Positions 15,084-23,601 of a DNA stretch of 32,989 nt are shown in pieces (positions within the stretch are counted from its first letter, which is position 1; each line of letters begins with the position of its first letter). Under the pieces are notes generated by a model. That model saw nothing but the letters and a program-made list of their open reading frames with translations. It had not been told where the DNA came from and made no database searches. This DNA is from Crocosphaera sp. (GTDB taxonomy: Bacteria; Cyanobacteriota; Cyanobacteriia; Cyanobacteriales; Microcystaceae). The position numbers and the translations under genes were made by a program. The stretch lies in NCBI GenBank assembly GCA_030065205.1, contig JASJDN010000062.1, positions 1 to 32,989 on the forward strand, written 5' to 3'.

Positions 15084-16217
15084 ATGGTTAAATCTCTAGA
15101 AATAGATAGAGCAGAATCTAACAATAATTGGGAAGAGGAAGAGATTGAGGAATTAGAATATGAACAAGATCACTTAATTTATAATCCAGAAGATATTAAT
15201 ATCACCACAAAAGAGCCAACGATTGAACTATTAATTAGACGCATTGACGAAGAAGCTCTTGACTTAGCCCCTGATTTTCAACGTCATGCTAATCTATGGA
15301 AAAATGATCAAAAAAGTCGTCTCATTGAATCCATTATTATTCGTATTCCGTTACCTGCTTTTTATATTGATGCAACGGATGAAGATAAATGGTTAGTGGT
15401 TGATGGAATCCAAAGATTATCCGCACTTAAACAGTTTATTAGTGATAAAACTTTAAAGTTATCTGGTTTAGAATATTTAGACTCTTTAAATGGAAAAACT
15501 TTTGATAAAATTGAAAGAAGATATCAACGCCGTATAGAAGAAACACAAGTCACTGTTTATTTAATTGATAAAGGAACCCCACCAGAAGTTAAATATAATA
15601 TCTTTAAACGAATTAATACGGGAGGTTTACCTATGTCTCCCCAAGAACTTCGTCATGCTTTAAACCCAGGTCAAGGAAATAAATTTATTGCTAAACTAGC
15701 TGAAAGTCAAGAATTTAAAAAAGTTGTCAATTTAAGCAATGCTCGTAAAATGCGAATGGATGATCGAGAGTTTGTTTTAGCTGGTTTATCTTTTTTATTG
15801 ACCGATTATACAGAATATAGTAACTATTCTTCTAGAAATAAATTTTTAGCAAGAAATTTAGTGATTCTGAATAAACTATCTCAAGAACAATTAAGAGATT
15901 TAGAGAATAAGTTTAAAAGAGTGATGCAAGTAGCTTGGAAGATTTTTGGAGATCAAGCATTTCGCAAACTCATAAAAAATGCTAAACGAAAATCACCACA
16001 AAATCAAGCTCTATTTGAAACTTGGTCATTTTGTTTAAGTGGACTAACTGATCAAGAAATTAAAGTCCTGATATCTAAAGAAGAGAAGTTGAAAAATAAG
16101 TTTATGAATAAGATAGAAAGTGATCCACAATTCTTAAAATCGATTTCTCAAGCATCGGAAAAAGTTGAATATCGCTTTGTTGAAATTCAGAAGTTAATTA
16201 AGGAAATATTATCATGA
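15084..16217 (+). CDS. DUF262 (GmrSD N-terminal-like) protein, first gene of a putative defence operon
   Basis: About 377 residues from the ATG at 15084, which has AGGAAA 8 bases upstream; a TTG six codons earlier is less likely. The DUF262 signature is clear: LAPDFQRHANLWKNDQKSRL, LIESIIIRIPLPAFYID, and the DGIQR motif (107-111), followed by RINTGGLPMSPQELRHAL. DUF262 has a ParB/sulfiredoxin-like fold and in GmrSD acts as an NTP-dependent part of a modification-dependent restriction enzyme; the DUF1524 HNH nuclease half of GmrSD is absent here, so another subunit would have to be the effector. The N-terminus is acidic (NNNWEEEEIEELEYEQ). It overlaps the ATPase gene by 4 bases (ATGA). Confidence 0.85.
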   Translation: MVKSLEIDRAESNNNWEEEEIEELEYEQDHLIYNPEDINITTKEPTIELLIRRIDEEALDLAPDFQRHANLWKNDQKSRLIESIIIRIPLPAFYIDATDEDKWLVVDGIQRLSALKQFISDKTLKLSGLEYLDSLNGKTFDKIERRYQRRIEETQVTVYLIDKGTPPEVKYNIFKRINTGGLPMSPQELRHALNPGQGNKFIAKLAESQEFKKVVNLSNARKMRMDDREFVLAGLSFLLTDYTEYSNYSSRNKFLARNLVILNKLSQEQLRDLENKFKRVMQVAWKIFGDQAFRKLIKNAKRKSPQNQALFETWSFCLSGLTDQEIKVLISKEEKLKNKFMNKIESDPQFLKSISQASEKVEYRFVEIQKLIKEILS

Positions 16218-17419
16218 TAGAATTCTTAAAAATAGAAAATTTTAAGCCCTTTCAATCACAAAGTTTTACCATTAAACCATTAACTGTGCTAACAGGTTTA
16301 AATAGTACAGGAAAGTCATCTGTGATTCAAGTCTTGTTATTATTACGACAATCTTATCCAGGAGGACACGACAAAATTCATCTGCGAAAAACCTTAAAAC
16401 TTAATGGTAATTTAGTGAAAATAGGAACAGGAAAAGATGCTTTATTTGGAGGAGCCAGAACAAAAGATTTAATCTATTTTGAAATTCAATCAATGGAACA
16501 ACTAATATATGGGCTAAAGACAAAAATAAATTGGACAGAAAAATGGAATTTTAAATATGCCTTAGATGATAATACACTCAACATAGTTGATTATAAAACA
16601 AATTCAGAACCCAGTTTAAAGAGTTTTAAAAATCCGCATGGTTTGCCTATTAGTTTTGGAACATCAACCCTTTTTCAAGAAGATTTTTATTACTTAAAAG
16701 CTGAGAGAATTAGTCCACAAACTTATTTTGAAATACCTAATGATGAAATATCAAAAATAGGCACAAAAGGTCAATACTCAGCTTATTTTCTTTCTATGAA
16801 TGAAAATAAAAAAATTCTTCCTAAATTAAGTCATCCCGAGGTTAAAACTTTTGTCAGAGAATTAGGAGAAAAACCGCAAAAATCTCTTGAGTTAAAAGAT
16901 CAAGTTGAAGCATGGATGAGTGATATTAGTCCTGGGGTTGAACTTAATCTTGAAACTAGACCTGATCTTGATTTAATTAATCTTCGATATAACTATGGTG
17001 ATGAAAATTTCTATCGACCAACTAATATAGGATTTGGAGTCACTTATGTTTTACCTATTCTTGTTGCTATTCTTTCTGCAAAACCAGGTGCATTAATTAT
17101 TCTGGAAAATCCAGAAAGTCACCTTCATCCTAGAGGACAATCTCGTATTGGTCAATTAATGGCACTTGCAGCAAGTTGTGGAATACAAATTATTGTGGAA
17201 ACTCATAGCGATCATATTTTAAATGGAATTCGTTTAATGACTAAGAAACAACAGATTAATGCTGATGATATTGCTATACATTACTTCACAAGAGGAAAGA
17301 AAGAAGGAAAATATCAAACTGAAGTGATATCCCCTAAAATTTATCAGGATGGAGGAATTGATCAATGGCCAGATGGATTTTTTGATCAAGCAGAAAATGA
17401 TTTGATGGAGTTATTATAA
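16214..17419 (+). CDS. DUF3696 AAA family ATPase, second gene of a putative defence operon
   Basis: A 401-residue ABC/SMC-like ATPase of the OLD-related type. Seen: FLKIENFKPF (1st strand), Walker A GLNSTGKSS (28-36), Walker B ALIILENPESHLHP (293-306) with the catalytic glutamate, the switch VETHSDHILNGIRL (328-341), and the DUF3696 C-terminus ending GGIDQWPDGFFDQ. There is no TOPRIM nuclease domain, unlike true OLD proteins, so it is more likely a sensor or energy module than the effector. It starts within the stop of the DUF262 gene and its own stop is directly followed by the ATG of the third gene (no spacer), indicating an obligate three-gene unit. Confidence 0.87.
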   Translation: MIEFLKIENFKPFQSQSFTIKPLTVLTGLNSTGKSSVIQVLLLLRQSYPGGHDKIHLRKTLKLNGNLVKIGTGKDALFGGARTKDLIYFEIQSMEQLIYGLKTKINWTEKWNFKYALDDNTLNIVDYKTNSEPSLKSFKNPHGLPISFGTSTLFQEDFYYLKAERISPQTYFEIPNDEISKIGTKGQYSAYFLSMNENKKILPKLSHPEVKTFVRELGEKPQKSLELKDQVEAWMSDISPGVELNLETRPDLDLINLRYNYGDENFYRPTNIGFGVTYVLPILVAILSAKPGALIILENPESHLHPRGQSRIGQLMALAASCGIQIIVETHSDHILNGIRLMTKKQQINADDIAIHYFTRGKKEGKYQTEVISPKIYQDGGIDQWPDGFFDQAENDLMELL

Positions 17420-18184
17420 ATGCACTTTTTAATTAATGAACTTTCATTTATTGGTCAAGCAGAAGATATTTATCAAGCTGATCAATTGATTGAAAGTTTA
17501 GTTAAGATTATTAAAGAAATTAATGAAATTAAAGGTTCTGATCCATTACAAACCCATAGCACTTTATCGTATCAAAAAATCAGTCAAGATTTAACTTTGA
17601 AACAATGGTTACATAATAATTTTAAATCTCTTGAGTCTAAAAATCAAAAAATAGCACAAGTTTTAATCCGAATGTTAAATAAGGGTCCTTTTGTGGATGT
17701 CCAAGGATTATTAAATACCAAACCATGTTACTATAATGAAAAAGATGTCTCTAATAGTTCTATTTCAAGTGCAGTTTATTTACAAGGGATTTTAATTAGT
17801 TTACAAAATAGTGATAATTTTACTGCTGAATATATAACGATCAATATTCAAAATGAACCTAATGAAAATATATGTATTCATAACTTAACTAAGATTCAAC
17901 AAGCAAGAAAAATCTGTCCTAAATATAATCCTCATCCTAAACATGATTCCCAAAGTAGTTGGAAAAATGCAACTCCAATGAATTTAAACGATGATGATGC
18001 ACAAAAAGCACTGAATCAAAGTATAAAATATAAAGAATTACAAAGATATAGTTATTTTGATGATAAGTATTATCGCTTCCATAGTGATAATACTTTTAAT
18101 AATCAAGGATATCCCACTTATCATGGTTATCCTGTAGATAAATCAGATGTTCCTAATGAAGTTCTTAAAAAACTAACTAGATAA
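17420..18184 (+). CDS. Unrecognised protein, third gene of the DUF262-DUF3696 operon (candidate effector)
   Basis: I cannot assign this 254-residue protein to a family I trust. It is soluble, with a helical N-terminus (FIGQAEDIYQADQLIESLVK), a middle beta-rich part (GPFVDVQGLLNT, SSISSAVYLQGILISLQ), a loop rich in H, K and P (CPKYNPHPKHDSQSSW), and a polar C-terminus with YSYFDDKYYRFHSDN and YHGYPVDKSDVP. The clusters of tyrosine, histidine and aspartate near the C-terminus are the most likely catalytic or binding residues, but this is inference. Its ATG abuts the stop of the ATPase gene and it ends the operon, 2 bases from the convergent PmbA-like gene. As the only partner without a known domain it is the natural candidate for effector or for substrate recognition. 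Confidence 0.75.
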   Translation: MHFLINELSFIGQAEDIYQADQLIESLVKIIKEINEIKGSDPLQTHSTLSYQKISQDLTLKQWLHNNFKSLESKNQKIAQVLIRMLNKGPFVDVQGLLNTKPCYYNEKDVSNSSISSAVYLQGILISLQNSDNFTAEYITINIQNEPNENICIHNLTKIQQARKICPKYNPHPKHDSQSSWKNATPMNLNDDDAQKALNQSIKYKELQRYSYFDDKYYRFHSDNTFNNQGYPTYHGYPVDKSDVPNEVLKKLTR

Positions 18185-18186
18185 GA

Positions 18187-19530
18187 TTACAAAGTAAATT
18201 GAAAATCATTAACAATCATTCCTGGGGTTAAAATACCGCCTAAACTTCTTTGTCCATAAGTACCTGTTCTCGGAATAAATTCCCTAAAATTAGTTAAAGC
18301 GACTAAATTTTCTCCCCAAAAACGGTATAAACTTTCATCAAATCTTAAGTTCTCAATGGGTGCAATAATTTCGCCATTTTCGACCCAAAAACAAGCATAA
18401 CGAGTCATTCCTGTGATGCGTCCCCCTGTGCGGTCGCTCCAGTTTAAATAGTGTAAATTAGAGACATATAATCCTGTATTTAAGGTAGATAAAATGTCTT
18501 CCTGAGCTAAATTTCCTGGTAATAATTCGGGCGATCGCAAACTCTCAAAATTATTCGCAGCATTAGGGGTTAAATTATATTCTGATGCAGTACGAGAACT
18601 TATTAAAGTATTAATTAATTTTCCTTCAGTAATAAGAGGTAAAATTTCAGGAGCAATTTCTCCTAATTCATTGAACCTAGGAACGGTTCCTTTACTAAAG
18701 TTTTCTTGTAGGGAAAATTGAGAAGATAATGTTTCTCCTTGTTGCAATTTTAATAAAGAACTATCTCCTCTTCTTAACGAAGATTCACTAATACCCCCCC
18801 AAGATAACATACTAATTAAATCAGCAACGGCAGCAGGAGCAAAATAGGTACGATACCCTCCAGGTTGAAGAGTTTTTGATGGTTTCTCTAAAGCAATAAA
18901 TTGATTTTTATCAGTTTTTATTTGCTCTAAATATTTATTATGATCCCAATTTTGTCCTGAGAAGATGCCTTTAACTGCTTTTTCTCCTGGCGTAATTAAA
19001 GAATAATCAACAATGAAGTTTTCAGTGGCAAACCAATGAAATTGACCCGCAGAATTGGCATTTCCTCGAATGACAGAACCGGCGGTATAAAGTCCCGTCA
19101 TATCTAACTCAGAAACTGGGAAAAGGATCTCATTTACAGCTTTTTCTGTGGATAATAAGTTGCCTAGATAAACCTCTTTACTGGTTCCATGATTCTCAGG
19201 AATAACAATGTGAGGATCTTCTGGCAATTGGGGTAATTCTTGACGTAAATGGTTTAAGTTTTCCACGGCAAGTTGACTATCAACCGCCGTATCTCCTGTA
19301 AAGGGAAACGTGGCAAAAGCTGTTCTTTTATTGGCTATTAAGGTAAGTTTAATGCTTCCATCTTTTACTATTCCTGTTTGTCTTACTTTTGCACTATTAA
19401 ACCGAATAAATTGGGTTTGTTCTCCATTTAATTCAATGGTTAAATATTCTTCAGACTTTAACTTTTCAAGGAGAAGATTACACAGTTGTTCAAAGCTAGA
19501 TTCTAAATGTTCTAATTTTTGATTGTTCAT
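18187..19530 (-). CDS. TldD/PmbA family protein (PmbA/TldE-like)
   Basis: A 447-residue member of the TldD/PmbA family, the length expected for the TldE (PmbA) subunit. Seen: FNSAKVRQTGIVKDGSIKLT in the N-terminal domain and the C-terminal GGRITGMTRYACFWVENGEI. The HExxxH zinc motif of TldD is absent, as in TldE subunits, so it presumably needs a catalytic TldD partner encoded elsewhere. TldD/TldE is a heterodimeric metalloprotease acting on unfolded peptides in the cytoplasm. It is convergent with the DUF262 operon with only a 2-base gap and no terminator visible between them. The start ATG at 19530 fits the family N-terminus. Confidence 0.85.
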   Translation of the reverse strand: MNNQKLEHLESSFEQLCNLLLEKLKSEEYLTIELNGEQTQFIRFNSAKVRQTGIVKDGSIKLTLIANKRTAFATFPFTGDTAVDSQLAVENLNHLRQELPQLPEDPHIVIPENHGTSKEVYLGNLLSTEKAVNEILFPVSELDMTGLYTAGSVIRGNANSAGQFHWFATENFIVDYSLITPGEKAVKGIFSGQNWDHNKYLEQIKTDKNQFIALEKPSKTLQPGGYRTYFAPAAVADLISMLSWGGISESSLRRGDSSLLKLQQGETLSSQFSLQENFSKGTVPRFNELGEIAPEILPLITEGKLINTLISSRTASEYNLTPNAANNFESLRSPELLPGNLAQEDILSTLNTGLYVSNLHYLNWSDRTGGRITGMTRYACFWVENGEIIAPIENLRFDESLYRFWGENLVALTNFREFIPRTGTYGQRSLGGILTPGMIVNDFQFTL

Positions 19531-19656
19531 CAGAGAAAAAATAAGAAAACTTAATGTATCAAGGCAGTTAATTGCTTGGGGATAACAACCTATATTAGCA
19601 ATAATTTTTTTGAGTTATTAGATTTTAACAAAAATTTCGAACTAGAGGCTATGATC

Positions 19657-19688
19657 AAAAATATCCCCACAGTTATCCGTGGGGATAT
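19657..19688 (-). terminator. Intrinsic terminator on the minus strand
   Basis: A perfect 10-bp stem, ATATCCCCAC (19661-19670) with GTGGGGATAT (19679-19688), 8-base loop; read on the minus strand the stem is followed by TTTTT. It lies 12 bases after the stop of a 28-codon minus-strand frame and ends a transcript coming from the right, shielding the PmbA-like gene. Confidence 0.75.
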
Positions 19689-19700
19689 CATTGAAGTTAG

Positions 19701-19787
19701 TTAAGAATTATGGCTAGAAACAGCGTTAACCCCGTCAATAGAATAAACTGTTGCAAAACTTTTTTTATTGGTTAAAAATTTAAACAT
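19701..19787 (-). CDS. Possible 28-residue small protein
   Basis: Minus-strand frame from an ATG at 19787 (MFKFLTNKKSFATVYSIDGV...) to a TAA at 19701-19703, ending AVSSHNS. A strong terminator hairpin follows 12 bases after the stop, as expected for the end of a gene. The peptide is basic at its start with a mixed polar remainder. No ribosome site better than CCTAGG directly before the ATG is present. The 375-base gap between 19530 and 19906 holds otherwise only the terminator and a C/T-rich stretch (about 19838-19872). Confidence 0.35.
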   Translation of the reverse strand: MFKFLTNKKSFATVYSIDGVNAVSSHNS

Positions 19788-19905
19788 CCTAGGTTCTTAT
19801 GCCAATTTCACAATCTAAGACTACAGATCAAGATTTTTCCTCCTCCCACACTTCCCACACTCCCTCATCTGTAGCCAACTTTAAGGAAAATGGCATTAAC
19901 TCGAT

Positions 19906-20100
19906 TCACTGTTCTATCACTTCAAAATCTGACTCTTCCAGGGATAATATTATGGATTCTGGTTCATGATTAAGGGGATTTTGCGCTAATTTAACTAACC
20001 ACCGTCCGTTGCTTTCTTGTGCTTCGATACGTCCCTCTATTCCCCTTGCATAGTCAGGGTAAATGACACGCACTAGCATTCCTATGCGGATCATAGCCAT
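19906..20100 (-). CDS. Small SH3-like conserved cyanobacterial protein
   Basis: About 64 residues. The sequence GMLVRVIYPDYARGIEGRIE then WLVKLAQNP and LSLEESDFEVIE alternates short beta strands as in small SH3/KOW barrels; such short proteins are conserved among cyanobacteria without known function. Three starts are possible: GTG at 20112, ATG at 20100 and ATG at 20094; the last (MIRIGMLV) would fit the usual form of such proteins best, while GAAGAAA precedes the 20100 ATG closely. Divergent from the DUF7219 gene across 124 bases. Confidence 0.65.
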   Translation of the reverse strand: MAMIRIGMLVRVIYPDYARGIEGRIEAQESNGRWLVKLAQNPLNHEPESIILSLEESDFEVIEQ

Positions 20101-20224
20101 ATATTTCTTCACAATAAAATTAGTAAAGTCAAGGTTAACTTTAGGTTAAGTTTATAACGTTAGAGGACAAATGGGTACTCTAAAATAGAAATACCTAGAA
20201 AGATTTTCAACAGGGACAACCATC

Positions 20225-20473
20225 ATGGACAATACACCAGCTAACATAAAGGATCACTTCCTATATCCCATTTCTCCTTATCATGGAGCTTTAAGTAAAG
20301 ATAAAGTCATATTTAACGCTAAATTACAAGAATTTGCCCAAAAGGTGGGATTTATTGCCAATCTGTACACAGGGGGAAAGTTACCTTCAGAGGAAGCTTA
20401 TGGTCGAGTGGAATCCTTGTGGAGAGAGTTAGAATTAATGAAAGCGATCATTACTGATGATCCATCAACTTAA
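20225..20473 (+). CDS. DUF7219 family protein
   Basis: An 82-residue protein of a cyanobacterial family of unknown function. Seen: HFLYPISPYHGALSKDKVIF, FNAKLQEFAQKVGFIANLYT and GGKLPSEEAYGRVESLWREL, the conserved blocks as I recall them. It is soluble and mainly helical after a short proline-containing N-terminus. A GGGA sequence precedes the ATG. It is followed after 60 bases by the CbiG-CobJ gene on the same strand, possibly co-transcribed. Confidence 0.75.
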   Translation: MDNTPANIKDHFLYPISPYHGALSKDKVIFNAKLQEFAQKVGFIANLYTGGKLPSEEAYGRVESLWRELELMKAIITDDPST

Positions 20474-20533
20474 CACCGAGTTATCATAGGCAAGAAGGCA
20501 AGATTTTCAACGTCTGAGCAATTAGGATTATAG

Positions 20534-22423
20534 ATGACTCTTTTTGATGCTTTTCAGCCTATGGCGGTTATCGCTACTACGCCTCACGCAACCCAATTAT
20601 TACATCCTCTGTGTCAATCCTTAAAGACAACCCTGTATGTTCCTGCAACCCTCCCTTTAATTGATACCACCACTTGTCATTATCAAGGTTCTCTGAAAAC
20701 CCATTTAGCTAAAATTTGGGCAGAAAATCGAGCTTTTCTCTTTTGTTTAGCCACAGGTGCGGTTATTCGTCTCATTAGTCCGTTATTAAAGGATAAAGCA
20801 TCCGATCCCGCCATTATTGTTATCGATCCCACGGGTCAATTTGTCATTAGTTTATGTAGTGGCCATCAAGGGGGGGCCGATCACTTAGCGCAATTAATCG
20901 CTAATCAACTCAATGCTACCGCCATTATTACTGGTGCATCCCATCATCTCAATTTACCGGCCATTGATACATTAGGACAGTCGTTCGGTTGGCGCAAAGG
21001 ACCAGGAGATTGGACAGGGGTCAGTCAGGCGATCGCCTCTCAAAAAACGGTTCAAGTGATACAAGAAGGGGGTTCTCGCCTTTGGCAAGAGAATTTACCT
21101 CAAAATCATCCTTTTTACTTTGGATTCCCTGAAATTGGCGAAAATATACAACCAAAAGCCCGTATCTGGATCAGTGCCACCAAACGCAGATTTGCTCAAG
21201 CATCCACACTTCCTAAGGTGCAATGGTATCCCCGCGTCTTATGGGTGGGTTTAGGGTGCATTCGGGGAACGTCTCAGGGGTTGATTGCATCGGCGATTGA
21301 GGAGGTGTGTCAAACCTATCATTTAGCCACAGAGGCCATCGCCGGTATGGCCACCATTGACATTAAAGCCGATGAGGTAGGAATCCTTCAATATTGTCAA
21401 GACAAACAGTATCCTTTATTAACCTATTCTGCTGATGTTTTAAACACCATAAAAGTGCCGAATCCGTCTGAGGTGGTTAAGCAAGAAGTTGGGACGGCAA
21501 GTGTGGCTGAAGCAGCAGCTATTTATGGGGCAAATAATTGGTTTGATTATCTAGGGAATAGGAAGAATATTGACGTTAAAAAGACGCTTTTAGTAACAAA
21601 ACAAGTCATTAAATCTGATAAAGAAGCAGTAACCATTGCCATCGCCCAAAGTGAGTTAGAATACACAGGGAGAGAGGGAAAAATTTATTTAGTAGGAATG
21701 GGACCAGGGAGTTTAGAACAGATAACACCGGCTGCTAAAATGGCTATCAATAAAGCAGATGTAATCATCGGTTATTCTTTGTATTTAGACTTAATTAAAC
21801 CATTACAACGTCCCGAACAAATTGTTGAATCTTTACCGATCACTAAAGAAAAAGAAAGAGCGCAAAGAGCTATAGAATTAGCAATATGGGGCTTATCAGT
21901 TGCGGTTATTTCATCGGGGGATTGTGGCATTTATGGTATGGCTGGTTTAGTGTTAGAAGAATTAAAAAATAATCAGTGGGATGGCAATTATCCCAGTATT
22001 GAAGTATTCCCAGGAATTACCGCCTTACAAGCAGCAGCAGCAAGAGTAGGAACCCCCTTAATGCACGATTTTTGTGCTATTAGTTTAAGTGATTTATTAA
22101 CCCCTTGGGATGTGATTAAAAAACGATTAACCGCAGCAGCAATGGGGGATTTTGTCACCGCCCTTTATAATCCGCGATCGCAAACCCGTCAAACCCAAAT
22201 TATTGAAGCCCAAACTATCTTTTTACAGTACCGTGATGAGAATACCCCAGTTGCGTTGGTTCGTTGTGCTTATCGTCAAGATGAAACCGTAATATTGACA
22301 AATTTAGGAGAAATGTTAACTCATACTATTGATATGTTAACCACTGTTTTAATTGGAAATAATAGCACGTTTACTTATCAAAATTGGATGATTACACCAA
22401 GAGGATATAATCAAGTCAGATAG
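20534..22423 (+). CDS. cobJ: CbiG-CobJ fusion: cobalamin biosynthesis protein / precorrin-3B C17-methyltransferase
   Basis: A 629-residue two-enzyme protein of the corrin ring pathway. The N-terminal part (about 1-345) is CbiG: LFCLATGAVIRLISPLLKDK, ICLSGHQGGADHL-type loop (LCSGHQGGADHLAQLIANQL), WVGLGCIRGTS and the C-terminal AEAAAIYGANN. The C-terminal part (about 383-629) is the CobJ/CbiH tetrapyrrole methylase: KIYLVGMGPGSLEQITPAA (SAM-binding), VISSGDCGIYGMAGLVLE, VFPGITALQAAAARVG and TALYNPRS. CobJ contracts the ring by methylating C17; CbiG opens the lactone in the cobalt-early route. The fusion is usual in cyanobacteria. AGGA lies 7 bases ahead of the ATG. The palindromic dispersed repeat begins 6 bases after the stop. 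Confidence 0.93.
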   Translation: MTLFDAFQPMAVIATTPHATQLLHPLCQSLKTTLYVPATLPLIDTTTCHYQGSLKTHLAKIWAENRAFLFCLATGAVIRLISPLLKDKASDPAIIVIDPTGQFVISLCSGHQGGADHLAQLIANQLNATAIITGASHHLNLPAIDTLGQSFGWRKGPGDWTGVSQAIASQKTVQVIQEGGSRLWQENLPQNHPFYFGFPEIGENIQPKARIWISATKRRFAQASTLPKVQWYPRVLWVGLGCIRGTSQGLIASAIEEVCQTYHLATEAIAGMATIDIKADEVGILQYCQDKQYPLLTYSADVLNTIKVPNPSEVVKQEVGTASVAEAAAIYGANNWFDYLGNRKNIDVKKTLLVTKQVIKSDKEAVTIAIAQSELEYTGREGKIYLVGMGPGSLEQITPAAKMAINKADVIIGYSLYLDLIKPLQRPEQIVESLPITKEKERAQRAIELAIWGLSVAVISSGDCGIYGMAGLVLEELKNNQWDGNYPSIEVFPGITALQAAAARVGTPLMHDFCAISLSDLLTPWDVIKKRLTAAAMGDFVTALYNPRSQTRQTQIIEAQTIFLQYRDENTPVALVRCAYRQDETVILTNLGEMLTHTIDMLTTVLIGNNSTFTYQNWMITPRGYNQVR

Positions 22424-22428
22424 TTTGA

Positions 22429-22527
22429 GGACATAATAGTATTATGTCCCTACAAGGGTTCATTTGTACGGATTTAACACTGTTCAATCCGCCTACTGTT
22501 TTTATAACTGAAACCTGATTGCTATAA
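22429..22527. repeat. Double-palindrome dispersed repeat, copy 2
   Basis: Copy of the element at 19-120: GGACATAATA-G-TATTATGTCC (22429-22449), GGATTTAACA-C-TGTTCAATCC (22470-22490, one mismatch in the arms) and the tail AACTGAAACCTGATTGCTAT (22506-22525), the tail being identical. The centres of both palindromes and the linkers differ while the arms are kept, which points to selection on, or recent mobility of, the folded form. Confidence 0.8.
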
Positions 22528-22731
22528 CTATCGTATCTAAAACTTTTGCCCACCGTATAAAATTGATTCCTGATGTTCTGATAAACTGGTAATATCAGTT
22601 CTCAGAAATAGCTGGAGAGATTGCTTCAGGGTATTTTAAGTACAAGTCAAAGCTGACTGTTTATGTTACCCCTCGCAATGGCAACTTAAGTCTCTAATAA
22701 CTTTTGAGAATTGATATAATTAGGAATTAAT
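22528..22731 (+). other. Intergenic leader of the metal permease gene
   Basis: No gene is visible. It contains a TGCCCACC half-arm of the GGTGGGCA repeat (about 22547-22554) and an imperfect palindrome AACTGGTAATATCAGTT (about 22584-22600) that could be an operator. AGGA at 22722-22725 is the ribosome site that supports the GTG start at 22732. Confidence 0.35.
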
Positions 22732-23601
22732 GTGACAATTTTTATGGAATTATTATTATCAGGTTTAATGACATTAATAGAACCCTTAAAATATGGGTTT
22801 ATGCAGCGATCGCTAATGGAAGCGGTGATCGTGGGGGTTATTTGTGCAGTGGTAGGTAGTTATTTAATGGTACAGCGTTTGGCGTTGTTAGGAGATGCCA
22901 TTAGTCATTCTGTATTGCCAGGGTTAGCCATTGCTTTTATTTTAGGGGTTAATATTTTTGTGGGGGCGTTTATTGCCGGATTATTAAGTACGGTTTTTAT
23001 TAATATTATTCGCACGAGATCGCCCATTAAAGAAGATGCAGCAATGGGGATTGTTTATTCTGCTTTTTTTGCTTTAGGAATTACCTTAATTACCATTGTT
23101 CAAAAAGATAATAAAGTTGATCTCAATCACTTCTTATTTGGTAACATTTTAGGGGTCAGTTTTGCTGATGTTCGAGACACTTTCATTATAGCAGTCATTG
23201 TTTTAATCATTGTCGCTGCTTTCTATAAAGAATTATTGTTTTATACCTTTGATAAGTTAGGCGCACAAGCGGCGGGACTTCCGGTTAAAAAGTTAGATTT
23301 TGGCTTAATGATTTTGATTGGGTTAACCATTGTTGCCAGCTTAAAAGCCGTTGGGGTAGTCTTAGTTTTATCTTTATTAATTACTCCTGCGGCCACCGCC
23401 TATTTATTAGTAAGTCGTTTACATTTAATGATGATTTTGGGGGTTATTCTTGCGATTTTTTCTAGTATTACTGGGATGTATTTGAGTTATTTTTATAACC
23501 TACCCTCGGGTCCTGCCATTGTTTTAGTGGCTTCTGGGTTGTTCATTTTGGTGTTTCTCTTTGGTCCAAAATATGGGGTTTTATACCCCCATTCTGTTTA
23601 G
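22732..23601 (+). CDS. Metal ABC transporter permease (ABC-3 family, Mn/Zn type)
   Basis: A 289-residue integral membrane protein of the ZnuB/MntB family with about eight hydrophobic segments. Seen: FMQRSLMEAVIVGVICAVVG, YLMVQRLALLGDAISHSVLP (the conserved ABC-3 signature around GDAISHSVLPG), and KAVGVVLVLSLLITPAATAY. It forms the membrane channel for Mn or Zn uptake with a substrate-binding protein and ATPase, neither of which is encoded beside it. GTG at 22732 has AGGA 6 bases upstream; an ATG four codons later is an alternative. The last four bases overlap the 3' end of the convergent gun4. The metal cannot be read from the sequence. Confidence 0.88.
   Translation: MTIFMELLLSGLMTLIEPLKYGFMQRSLMEAVIVGVICAVVGSYLMVQRLALLGDAISHSVLPGLAIAFILGVNIFVGAFIAGLLSTVFINIIRTRSPIKEDAAMGIVYSAFFALGITLITIVQKDNKVDLNHFLFGNILGVSFADVRDTFIIAVIVLIIVAAFYKELLFYTFDKLGAQAAGLPVKKLDFGLMILIGLTIVASLKAVGVVLVLSLLITPAATAYLLVSRLHLMMILGVILAIFSSITGMYLSYFYNLPSGPAIVLVASGLFILVFLFGPKYGVLYPHSV

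Noticed and set aside
16214..17419. OLD-family nuclease
   Set aside because: The ATPase core is similar, but the protein ends soon after the DUF3696 segment and has no TOPRIM domain.
22584..22600. Zur box upstream of the metal permease
   Set aside because: The palindrome AACTGGTAATATCAGTT does not match the TGATAATNATTATCA-type Zur sites I know, so no regulator is assigned.
22692..22720. TATAAT (22715-22720) as -10 element of the permease gene
   Set aside because: A start of transcription 6-7 bases downstream would fall after the ribosome site at 22722-22725, leaving the GTG at 22732 without it, and there is no matching -35.
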